From contig MSHB01000017.1 of assembly GCA_001940985.1 (NCBI GenBank), positions 57,410-121,409 on the forward strand: DNA of 64,000 nt, read 5' to 3'. Position numbers and translations under genes: made by a program. This stretch comes from Mollicutes bacterium Phil14 (lineage in GTDB: Bacteria > Bacillota_I > Bacilli_A > ML615J-28 > CAG-698). Positions 51,047 to 58,287 of the stretch are shown piece after piece. Numbering within the stretch: the first letter of the stretch is position 1; each line of letters opens with the position of its first letter. Below the pieces are notes generated by a model that worked only from the letters and a program-made list of their open reading frames with translations, searched no databases and had not been told where the DNA came from.

Positions 51047-52282
51047 ATGATAACAAATGAATTATTAAAAAAATATGCTTGCCTAGCAGTAAAAATTGGA
51101 ATTAATATTCAAAAAGATCAAATGCTAGTTGTAAATAGCCCTATTGAATGCAAAGAACTTGCTAGAGAAATAACTGAGGCTGCTTATAAAGCTGGCGCAA
51201 AAAGAGTTATAATAAGATGGAGTGATGAAATTGTTAATAAGCTATTTTATACATATGCAAATGATGAGACTTTACAAGAGGTTCCTGACTATCTTGTGGA
51301 TCAATTGAAATATATTGTTGAAAAAAATGCTGCAGTTATTTCTATATCTGCACCAACACCAGGTTTGTTTAAAGATATTGATGGAAGAAAAATGTCTTTA
51401 GCTGGCAAGGCTATGAGTGAAAAAACTAATTTTTATAGAAAACATATGATGGCAGATGGAGCTCAATGGTTAGTAATAGCTGCACCAACATACGCTTGGG
51501 CAAATAAAGTTTTCCCTGATTTAAAGAAAGAAGAAGCTTTTGATAAATTGTGGGAAGCAATTTTAAAAGCTTGTAGAGTCACAGAAGATGGTGATGCCGT
51601 AAAAGAATGGGAAGACCACATGGAAAAAATCGCCAGATACAATCGCGTTTTGAATGAATATAATTTTACTACCTTGGAATTTAAAAACAGCCTAGGGACA
51701 AATTTGAGCGTAAAATTAGTTAAAAACCATATATGGGGTGGTGGCGGAGAGAAAGCGCAAAATGGTGTGTTCTTTGCTCCAAATATTCCTACTGAGGAAA
51801 CTTTTACAATGCCAGACAGAAATGGTGTTAATGGAAAAGTTGTTGCTACAATGCCACTAAACTATATGGGCAAATTAATTGAAAATTTTTCTTTGGAATT
51901 TGAAAATGGAAAAGTTGTTGCATATAAAGCAGAAAAAGAAGAAAGCACATTGAAAAAATTATTAGAAACCGATGAAGGAAGCAATAGATTAGGAGAGGTA
52001 GCCTTAATTTCTCACAATTCACCAATATCAAATATGAATATTTTATTTTATAACACATTATTTGATGAGAATGCTTCTTGTCATTTAGCTTTAGGAAATG
52101 CTTATACTATGAATATCAAAGATGGCAACACATTAAGCGAAGAAGAACTAATTAAACGTGGTTATAATAAGTCATGTGAACATGTTGACTTTATGTTTGG
52201 TAGTAGTGATATGGAAATAGTGGGAATAAAAGAAAATGGAGAAAAAGTACAAATCTTTAAGAATGGTAATTTTGTATTTTAG
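51047..52282 (+). CDS. M29 family aminopeptidase
   Basis: A 411-residue metal-dependent aminopeptidase of the thermophilic aminopeptidase (M29, AmpS/PepS) family, which frees N-terminal amino acids from peptides. NIPTEETFTMPDRNGVNGKV contains the first metal-binding Glu, and ASCHLALGNAY and the late HVDFMFGSSDMEIVG hold the further metal ligands (His, Asp) near the C-terminus. Length (about 410) is typical. A TGATATAAT -10 (51011-51019) and AGAGGTG before ATG 51047. GDPD follows after nine bases. Cytoplasmic; no signal peptide. Confidence 0.93.
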   Translation: MITNELLKKYACLAVKIGINIQKDQMLVVNSPIECKELAREITEAAYKAGAKRVIIRWSDEIVNKLFYTYANDETLQEVPDYLVDQLKYIVEKNAAVISISAPTPGLFKDIDGRKMSLAGKAMSEKTNFYRKHMMADGAQWLVIAAPTYAWANKVFPDLKKEEAFDKLWEAILKACRVTEDGDAVKEWEDHMEKIARYNRVLNEYNFTTLEFKNSLGTNLSVKLVKNHIWGGGGEKAQNGVFFAPNIPTEETFTMPDRNGVNGKVVATMPLNYMGKLIENFSLEFENGKVVAYKAEKEESTLKKLLETDEGSNRLGEVALISHNSPISNMNILFYNTLFDENASCHLALGNAYTMNIKDGNTLSEEELIKRGYNKSCEHVDFMFGSSDMEIVGIKENGEKVQIFKNGNFVF

Positions 52283-52291
52283 GAATTTGGT

Positions 52292-53008
52292 ATGAAATTA
52301 AATAAACAATGGATTATAGCTCATCGTGGTGCAAGTGGATTAGTTGAACATGAAAACACAATTGAATCTTTTGAAAAGGCATACGAAGTTGGAGCTGATA
52401 GTGTTGAACTTGATGTAAGAAAAACTAAAGATGGAAAAATAATAGTAGTCCATAATCCTGATTATGAAGGAAAATTAATAAAGGATTACACATATCTAGA
52501 ACTTTGTGAAACTACTAAAACAAATGGATTTATTATGCCGACTTTAGAAGAAGCGCTTATTTATTGCAAAAATAAAATTTTTATGGATATTGAAATAAAA
52601 GAAGATGGCTATGAAAAAGATATATTAACAATTATTTTAAAATATCTAACTGTTGATGAATTTTTTATAAGATCATTTCTAAAACAAAGCATACGAAAAA
52701 TAAAGAAGATTAATAAGCGAGTTAAAACAGTCTTATTATTAGGAGTTGAATTTCCAAAATTTGGTTTTTTAACAAGAATAGCAGAATTATTCCCACTAGC
52801 TAAAGTTATTAGCAGTAAATGTGATATGGTTTCTCCTCATTATTTATTAGTAAGACTTGGCTTCCACTTTAGAATGAAACTAATAGGAAAACCTGTTTTA
52901 GTTTGGACAGTTAATGATGAAAAGATGATGGACAAACTATTAAATAAAATAAAAGTTGAAGGAATTATAACAAACTTTCCAGATAAAGCATTAAAATTGA
53001 GACGATAG
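52292..53008 (+). CDS. glycerophosphodiester phosphodiesterase
   Basis: A 238-residue GDPD-family enzyme that splits glycerophosphodiesters into glycerol-3-phosphate and an alcohol. The motifs are IAHRGASGLVEHENT (metal-binding His and Glu), SVELDVRKTKDGKIIVVHNP (catalytic ligands) and TVNDEKMMDKLL near the end. No membrane domain or signal peptide, so it is probably cytoplasmic or leader-less. It starts nine bases after the aminopeptidase with an AGGA site inside that gene's stop region. A terminator overlaps the stop. Confidence 0.93.
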   Translation: MKLNKQWIIAHRGASGLVEHENTIESFEKAYEVGADSVELDVRKTKDGKIIVVHNPDYEGKLIKDYTYLELCETTKTNGFIMPTLEEALIYCKNKIFMDIEIKEDGYEKDILTIILKYLTVDEFFIRSFLKQSIRKIKKINKRVKTVLLLGVEFPKFGFLTRIAELFPLAKVISSKCDMVSPHYLLVRLGFHFRMKLIGKPVLVWTVNDEKMMDKLLNKIKVEGIITNFPDKALKLRR

Positions 53009-53024
53009 AAATCGTCTCTTTTTT
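52997..53024 (+). terminator. intrinsic terminator after the GDPD gene
   Basis: Perfect 8-bp stem GAGACGAT / ATCGTCTC, loop AGAA, followed by six T. Confidence 0.9.
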
Positions 53025-53129
53025 ATGAAAAAAATGTGCACGTTTTCATGAAAATGGAAACTGTTTTCATATTTTCTTTTTAAAAAATAAGTATATAATA
53101 TAAAATGTAAGAAGAAAGGAGTGGATAAA

Positions 53130-53303
53130 ATGTTAGTAACATTAGTATTAATTATGTTGATGGTATTGGTATTTACATCAATATTGCTTGCCCTTACAAG
53201 CATCTTGAAATTACACTTCGATAATTACAGTTATTGTAGGAACGAGCTAAATGCTAGGTGTAATTCTGAGGATTATAAGTATTGTGCTACAATCAAGAGA
53301 TAA
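53130..53303 (+). CDS. 57-residue single-helix membrane protein
   Basis: A small protein with one long hydrophobic helix (residues ~1-28) and a Cys/Asn/Tyr-rich tail (YCRNELNARC, then EDYKYC) with four cysteines, probably outside the membrane. AAAGGAG eight bases upstream of ATG 53130 supports translation and excludes the ORF-track GTG at 53121. A TATAAT lies at 53094-53099. Upstream is the 12-bp palindrome TTTTCATGAAAA (53043-53054). No family is recognised; the paired cysteines might bind metal or form disulfides. Confidence 0.6.
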   Translation: MLVTLVLIMLMVLVFTSILLALTSILKLHFDNYSYCRNELNARCNSEDYKYCATIKR

Positions 53304-53356
53304 TACTTATACCATAAGTGAAATCAATAAAAAAACATATAAAAAAAATCAAAAAT

Positions 53357-53385
53357 ATTGATTTATTTTTAAAAATATGATACAA
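53357..53385 (+). promoter_or_regulatory. promoter of the oad-bio operon
   Basis: TTGATT (53357-53362), 17-bp spacer, TACAAT (53380-53385), before a ~110-nt leader. Confidence 0.65.
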
Positions 53386-53391
53386 TTAGGC

Positions 53392-53502
53392 GAGTACTTT
53401 TGGTAAAAAAACAAAAGTAATGTTGCTTTAACGATATGTATATTTACAAGAATATGATCAGATTTAAATGCAAATGTACATATTGTACTTTTGCATTTTT
53501 TT
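53392..53502 (+). promoter_or_regulatory. attenuator-like leader RNA of the oad operon
   Basis: The leader contains a first hairpin ACTTTTG / CAAAAGT (53395-53401 and 53411-53417) and a terminator stem AAATGCAAATGTAC / GTACTTTTGCATTT followed by seven T (53466-53502). The segment GTACTTTTG occurs twice, at 53393-53401 and in the 3' arm of the terminator (53485-53493), so the 5' copy can pair with the terminator's 5' arm CAAATGTAC and prevent termination. That is the layout of a switch. The signal (sodium, biotin, an organic acid or a protein) is not readable, and I cannot match the RNA to a known family. Confidence 0.6.
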
Positions 53503-53545
53503 GTTGTTAAAAAGGTATTAAAAATAAGATAAAAGGAGTAAAAAA

Positions 53546-54940
53546 ATGGGTGTAAAAATCGTTGACACATGTTTAAGAGATGGACATCAATCATTGTTTG
53601 CAACTCGTATGACTACTGATGAAGTATTATGTGCTTTATCTGAACTTGATAAGGCTGGATATTATGCATTAGAAGTTTGGGGTGGAGCTACATTTGATTC
53701 ATGTTTGAGATTTTTAAACGAAGATCCATGGGAAAGATTACGTAAGGTTCGTGCTATATGTAAAAACACAAAATTACAAATGTTGTTCCGTGGTCAAAAC
53801 ATCCTAGGCTATAAGCACTATGCTGATGATGTTGTTGACAAATTTGTTCAAAAGTCTTTAGAGAATGGTATTGATATCATTCGTGTATTTGATGCTTTAA
53901 ATGATATTAGAAATTTGAAGCAAGCTGTTGATTCTACTAATAAATATGGTGGACATTGTCAAATAGCTTTGAGTTATACAACAAGTCCAGTTCATACAGT
54001 TGATTACTATGTTAATCTAGCTAAAGAAGTTGAAAAAATGGGAGCACACTCTTTATGTATTAAAGATATGGCTGGTGTTTTACTTCCAGAAGATGCATAT
54101 GAATTATTCTCTAAATTAAAGGCTAATACAAAATTGCCACTTGAACTTCATACACATTGTACTGGTGGAATTGCTGAAATGACAGTTATGAAGGCTATTG
54201 AAGCTGGTTGCGATATCGTTGATACTGCTTTATCTCCTCTTGCTGGTGGAACAAGTCAACCTTGTACTGAATCATTACAATATGCTTTACAAGGCACAAA
54301 GTATGATCCAAAATTAGATGTTAAGATGTTAGAAGCTGCAGCAGTAAAATTATCTAAAGTTAGAGAAAAATATTTAGCTAATGGATTATTAAATCCTAAA
54401 GCATTAGGTATAAATCCTAATATTTTAAAATATCAAGTTCCTGGTGGAATGCTTTCAAATTTAATGAATCAATTAAAGAGCCAAGGCGCTATGGATAAAT
54501 ACGAAGAAGTTTTAAAAGAAGTTCCACGTGTTAGAAAAGATTTAGGATATCCTCCACTAGTAACTCCACTTTCACAAATGGTTGGTACTCAAGCAGTTAT
54601 GAATATACTTTCTGGCGAAAGATATAAGATAGTTCCTAAAGAGATTAATGAATATGTTAGAGGTTTATACGGGAAATCTCCTGCTCCAATTGATGAAGCA
54701 GTTAAAAAGAAGATTTTAGGTGATGGCGATGTTAAGATTATTACTCATCGTCCAGCTGATGATTTAGAACCTCAATTTGAAGCTTATAAAGAAAAATATA
54801 AAGATTTAGTAAAGAGCGATGAAGATGTTTTATCTTGTGCTTTGTTTGAACAAGTTGCTGTCAAATTCTTAGAGAATAGAGACAAAAAAGTATCCGAAGA
54901 CAAAGATGAAGTTATCGAAGTTAATCTTTATATAGGATAA
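53546..54940 (+). CDS. oadA: oxaloacetate decarboxylase alpha subunit (carboxyltransferase), no biotin domain
   Basis: This subunit moves CO2 from oxaloacetate (or a related acid) to biotin. The 464-residue protein has the carboxyltransferase barrel (residues ~1-270: VDTCLRDGHQSLFATRM, EVWGGATFDSCLRFL, the catalytic SLCIKDMAG, HTHCTGG metal ligands) and the conserved PYC_OADA domain after it (LSKVREKYLANG ... LGYPPLVTPLSQMVGTQAV). The C-terminal biotin domain seen in many OadA proteins is absent; a separate biotin protein is encoded two genes later. AAAGGAG precedes ATG 53546. The first gene of a six-gene operon. Methylmalonyl-CoA or glutaconyl-CoA decarboxylase would be alternatives, but both use a different carboxyltransferase. 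Confidence 0.92.
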   Translation: MGVKIVDTCLRDGHQSLFATRMTTDEVLCALSELDKAGYYALEVWGGATFDSCLRFLNEDPWERLRKVRAICKNTKLQMLFRGQNILGYKHYADDVVDKFVQKSLENGIDIIRVFDALNDIRNLKQAVDSTNKYGGHCQIALSYTTSPVHTVDYYVNLAKEVEKMGAHSLCIKDMAGVLLPEDAYELFSKLKANTKLPLELHTHCTGGIAEMTVMKAIEAGCDIVDTALSPLAGGTSQPCTESLQYALQGTKYDPKLDVKMLEAAAVKLSKVREKYLANGLLNPKALGINPNILKYQVPGGMLSNLMNQLKSQGAMDKYEEVLKEVPRVRKDLGYPPLVTPLSQMVGTQAVMNILSGERYKIVPKEINEYVRGLYGKSPAPIDEAVKKKILGDGDVKIITHRPADDLEPQFEAYKEKYKDLVKSDEDVLSCALFEQVAVKFLENRDKKVSEDKDEVIEVNLYIG

Positions 54941-54960
54941 AATAAGGAGAATAAGAAAAA

Positions 54961-55302
54961 ATGTTTTTAGCTATTTATGAAGATTTAGAAGTTTTCAAAG
55001 GCCTTGACGGTTTTTTGAAGGGTTTAGTTATTTCTGTTATTGCAATGGCAATAGTATTTGCAATACTTCTAATAATTTGCTTATTAGTTAAAGTATTAAA
55101 GTTAATAGGCAATGTGGCAGGAAAAAATAAAAAAGAAGAAAAGAGTGAGAAATTCATTCCTGCGACTAACGAGAAAAAAGCATTCAGTGCTGAAGATATT
55201 AAAGATGATGATATGATGGCTGCAATATTAGTAGCTACAATTGATTATGTTAGTGAAACAAAAGAAGACGCAAGAGTTGTGTCTGCAAAACAAATAGGAT
55301 AA
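54961..55302 (+). CDS. oadG: oxaloacetate decarboxylase gamma-type subunit
   Basis: A 113-residue protein with one membrane helix (GLVISVIAMAIVFAILLIICLLV, residues ~21-43) and a charged linker (KNKKEEKSEKF) before a short helical end. This is the size and layout of OadG/MmdD, which hold the alpha, biotin and beta subunits together at the membrane. Location between oadA and the biotin carrier settles the call. GGAGA precedes ATG 54961. Confidence 0.88.
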   Translation: MFLAIYEDLEVFKGLDGFLKGLVISVIAMAIVFAILLIICLLVKVLKLIGNVAGKNKKEEKSEKFIPATNEKKAFSAEDIKDDDMMAAILVATIDYVSETKEDARVVSAKQIG

Positions 55303-55320
55303 AAATTTAGGAGTGTAAAA

Positions 55321-55677
55321 ATGAAAGTTTATAAAGTTAAAGTTAATGGTAAAGTTTATGAAGTTGAATTAGAAAGCGTTACTGAAAAAGCAGGAAATAT
55401 TGCTGCTAGCCCTAAACAAGAAGTTAAAGAAGAAGTTAAAGCTGCTCCAGTTGCTAGTGGTGCAGGTGTTGAGTTAAAAGCTCCAATGCAAGGTACTATT
55501 ATTAAAATCAATGTTGAAGTTGGTTCACAAGTTAAAAAAGGTCAATGCGTATTACTTCTTGAAGCAATGAAACTTGAAAACGAAATCGTTGCTACTGCTG
55601 ATGGCACTATTAAACAAATCCTTGTAACAAAAGGTCAAACTGTAAATAGTCAACAAGTATTATTAATAATTGGGTAA
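55321..55677 (+). CDS. biotin carboxyl carrier protein of the decarboxylase
   Basis: A 118-residue biotinyl protein that shuttles CO2 between the carboxyltransferase and the OadB pump. It starts with a small N-terminal part (KVYKVKVNGKVYEVELES), a flexible Pro/Ala/Glu/Val-rich linker (AAPVASGAGVELK), then the biotinyl domain with the biotin-attachment lysine in LLEAMKLENEI (EAMKM variant) at about residue 84. The N-terminus resembles the MmdC/GcdC-like carriers. BirA of the same operon probably attaches the biotin. Confidence 0.93.
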   Translation: MKVYKVKVNGKVYEVELESVTEKAGNIAASPKQEVKEEVKAAPVASGAGVELKAPMQGTIIKINVEVGSQVKKGQCVLLLEAMKLENEIVATADGTIKQILVTKGQTVNSQQVLLIIG

Positions 55678-55682
55678 TTACT

Positions 55683-56858
55683 ATGAATGAAGTTGTAAAT
55701 ATTTTAAAGGAGATAGCTTTAGAATCAGGTATATACAAACTATTCATTGGTGATGGATGGAAAAATGCTGTTATGCTTGGTGTTGGTATTATTCTTTTAT
55801 ACCTAGCTATTTTTAGAGATTTCGAACCTTATTTACTAATTCCAATTGGTTTTGGTATATTAATTGCAAATTTCCCTGGTGATACTGATATTTTTATTAA
55901 AACTGTAATTGATGAGACTACAGGTGAAGCAAAATATTCTGGGCTTTTAGGTTTCTTATATACAGGTGTTAAAACAGGTATATATCCGTGCTTAATATTC
56001 TTAGGAATTGGTGCTACTACTGACTTTGGTCCACTAATTGCTAACCCTAAGAGTATGTTATTAGGTGCTGCTGCTCAATTAGGTATTTTCATTACTTTCT
56101 TAGTAGCAATAGCTTTACCTCAATTTGATGCAAAAGAAGCAGCTTCAATTGGTATTATTGGTGGTGCTGATGGTCCAACTGCAATCTTAGTTACTACTAA
56201 ACTTGCTCCTCACCTATTAGCTTCTATTTCTGTAGCTGCATATTCTTATATGGCTTTAGTTCCTGTAATTCAACCTCCAATTATTCGTTTATTAACAACT
56301 AAAAAAGAACGTTTAATCAAGATGAAACAATTACGTGAAGTAAGTAAATTGGAAAAAATATTATTCCCAATTTTCGTTACAATCGTTGTAGTTTTACTTA
56401 TCCCTTCATGTGCTCCATTAATTGGCTGCTTAATGTTAGGTAACTTAATAAAAGAATGTGGTGTTGTTCCTAAATTATTAGAAAATGCTTCTAATGCAAT
56501 GCTTTACATCGTAACAATTTTACTAGGATTATGTGTTGGTGCAACTGCAACTGGTACAACATTCTTAAAGGTACAAACATTATTAATCTTCGGATTAGGT
56601 ATCATTGCTTTCAGTTTTGCTACTGCAGGTGGTGTATTATTTGGTAAGATTATGTGTGCTGCAACTCATGGTAAAGTTAACCCAATGATCGGTGCTGCTG
56701 GTGTAAGTGCTGTTCCAATGGCAGCTAGAGTTGTTCATAAAGAAGGTATGAAAGAAGATCCAACTAACTTCTTATTAATGCATGCTATGGGCCCTAATGT
56801 TGCTGGTGTAATTGGTTCTGCAATCGCTGCTGGTATTTTATTGATTTTATTCAAATAA
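55683..56858 (+). CDS. oadB: oxaloacetate decarboxylase beta subunit (Na+-pumping decarboxylase)
   Basis: A 391-residue membrane protein that decarboxylates carboxybiotin and exports Na+. It has about ten helices and the hallmark IIGGADGPTAI (residues ~158-168) plus CAPLIGCLMLGNLIKECGVV and the C-terminal LLMHAMGPNVAGVIGSAIAAG. MLGVGIILLYLAIFRDFEPYLLIPIGFG opens the family domain. It begins five bases after the carrier gene. With OadA, OadG and the carrier it makes a complete sodium-translocating decarboxylase, allowing energy capture from fermentation of oxaloacetate. Confidence 0.96.
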   Translation: MNEVVNILKEIALESGIYKLFIGDGWKNAVMLGVGIILLYLAIFRDFEPYLLIPIGFGILIANFPGDTDIFIKTVIDETTGEAKYSGLLGFLYTGVKTGIYPCLIFLGIGATTDFGPLIANPKSMLLGAAAQLGIFITFLVAIALPQFDAKEAASIGIIGGADGPTAILVTTKLAPHLLASISVAAYSYMALVPVIQPPIIRLLTTKKERLIKMKQLREVSKLEKILFPIFVTIVVVLLIPSCAPLIGCLMLGNLIKECGVVPKLLENASNAMLYIVTILLGLCVGATATGTTFLKVQTLLIFGLGIIAFSFATAGGVLFGKIMCAATHGKVNPMIGAAGVSAVPMAARVVHKEGMKEDPTNFLLMHAMGPNVAGVIGSAIAAGILLILFK

Positions 56859-56876
56859 GATAGGTTAAATTGATAA

Positions 56877-57446
56877 ATGAACAAAAGAATTAAAAATTTA
56901 ATTATTGATTCTATCTTGCTAGCTGTTTTAATAATAGCTAGCAAGATTTCTATTTATACTAGTTTTGTACCATTTACATTACAAATATTAATAGTACTTA
57001 TCATATCTTTACTTTTGAATTATAAAGAATCTTTGATTGTTATAGGTATTTATATTTTGATGGGAATAATTGGTATACCGGTTTTTTCATCTAGTGTTGC
57101 AGGTGTGGCTTCGTTTGTTACTCCATCATTTGGATTCATCATTGGTTTTTTAGCTATGAGCTTTTTTGTGCCTTTCACAAAGAAAAAGTTAGCAAATAGA
57201 ATTAATAATAAATTTTTAGTAAATTTATTAGCATCACTAATAGGATTATTTATTGACTATTTCTTTGGCTTTTGCTATGCTGTAGTTTTATACAAGGTAT
57301 TGATGGTTCTAGAAACACAGATGAGTACTTTTAAATTGTTGTTTAATTTTGTAATAGTTTTTATTCCTTTTGATATTGTGAAATGTTTATTAGCTTCAAC
57401 TATTGTTAAAAGACTAGAAAATAGTAAATTAATAGAGGAAGAATAA
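56877..57446 (+). CDS. bioY: biotin transporter BioY
   Basis: BioY is the biotin-binding S component of energy-coupling-factor importers. The 189-residue protein has six helices, YTSFVPFTLQILIVLIISLLLNYKESL (the family's 'PxTxQ' start) and SVAGVASFVTPSFGFIIGFLAM (a Gly-rich loop with the substrate site). It lies 18 bases after oadB and directly before birA, so it supplies biotin to the decarboxylase operon. The ECF module itself must be elsewhere. Confidence 0.92.
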   Translation: MNKRIKNLIIDSILLAVLIIASKISIYTSFVPFTLQILIVLIISLLLNYKESLIVIGIYILMGIIGIPVFSSSVAGVASFVTPSFGFIIGFLAMSFFVPFTKKKLANRINNKFLVNLLASLIGLFIDYFFGFCYAVVLYKVLMVLETQMSTFKLLFNFVIVFIPFDIVKCLLASTIVKRLENSKLIEEE

Positions 57447-58193
57447 ATGAGTAGTTTGGAAAAAATAAAATTTGTTGAAAGCATTTCTTCAACAAACACT
57501 TATTTAAAAGAAAATTATTTTCATTTAGAGAATATGTTCTCTATTTGCTCTAAACATCAAACAAATGGAAAAGGCAGATTAGGTAGAACATGGAATGATG
57601 ATGATGATTTATTAATGTCAATTCTATTAAAAGATGAATTGCAGTTAGAAAAAATTGAAGAGATTAGTCTTTTAATATGTGCTTCAATTTTCAAAGCTCT
57701 AAGTGAAAAAATAAGTGGCCTTAAAATTAAATGGCCTAATGATATTTTATTAAATGGTAAAAAAATTTGTGGTATTTTACTTGAAAGTGTGGTATCAGAT
57801 AAGCTTGAATGTTTAGTTATTGGTTTTGGAATAAATGTCAATACTAAAAAATTCCCTGATGATTTGAAAAATAAGGCTACATCTCTACTTTTAGAAACTA
57901 ATCACTCTTATAATATAAAAGAACTAGCAGAAAAAATATATTCACAATTTACTTTTGATTATGAAGACTACAAAAAAGGAAAAAAAGATTATTTGAAAGT
58001 TTGTAAAGAAAATTCATGTTTATTAGACAAAGAAATAACATATTTAAACCAAGGTGTTTTAGTTAATGCTAAGGTTATAGATATTTTGAGTAATGGTCAT
58101 ATTCTCCTTGAAAGTGACGGGAAGCAATATGAAAAAAGTAGTGGAGAAATAACACTTCATTATAGCTATTATTCAAATATACAAAATGACTAG
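57447..58193 (+). CDS. birA: biotin--protein ligase (no DNA-binding domain)
   Basis: BirA attaches biotin to lysine of carrier proteins. The 248-residue protein carries the ATP/biotin-binding loop GKGRLGRTW (~residue 43), LKIKWPNDILLNGKKICGILLES and a C-terminal SH3-like domain (ANAKVIDILSNGHILLESDG). The N-terminal winged helix of bifunctional BirA is missing (normal length ~320), so it is a monofunctional ligase and cannot repress biotin genes. Its ATG immediately follows the bioY stop. It ends in a terminator. Confidence 0.93.
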   Translation: MSSLEKIKFVESISSTNTYLKENYFHLENMFSICSKHQTNGKGRLGRTWNDDDDLLMSILLKDELQLEKIEEISLLICASIFKALSEKISGLKIKWPNDILLNGKKICGILLESVVSDKLECLVIGFGINVNTKKFPDDLKNKATSLLLETNHSYNIKELAEKIYSQFTFDYEDYKKGKKDYLKVCKENSCLLDKEITYLNQGVLVNAKVIDILSNGHILLESDGKQYEKSSGEITLHYSYYSNIQND

Positions 58194-58209
58194 AAATGGT
58201 CATTTTTTT
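58182..58209 (+). terminator. intrinsic terminator of the oad-bio operon
   Basis: 7-bp stem AAATGAC / GTCATTT, including the birA stop, followed by seven T. Confidence 0.83.
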
Positions 58210-58220
58210 ATTATATTTTT

Positions 58221-58247
58221 TTAGCACTCTACTTGACAAAGTGCTAA
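58221..58247 (+). promoter_or_regulatory. CIRCE element (HrcA operator) of htpG
   Basis: TTAGCACTC-N9-AAGTGCTAA: the CIRCE consensus TTAGCACTC-N9-GAGTGCTAA with a single mismatch (G to A) in the right arm. It overlaps the -35 box of the htpG promoter, so binding of HrcA would block RNA polymerase. Confidence 0.93.
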
Positions 58248-58260
58248 AAAGTAGTATAAT
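58233..58260 (+). promoter_or_regulatory. promoter of htpG
   Basis: TTGACA (58233-58238), 16-bp spacer, TATAAT (58255-58260), with the -35 box inside the CIRCE element. Confidence 0.9.
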
Positions 58261-58287
58261 ACTAATGAAATATGGAGGTATTTAAAG

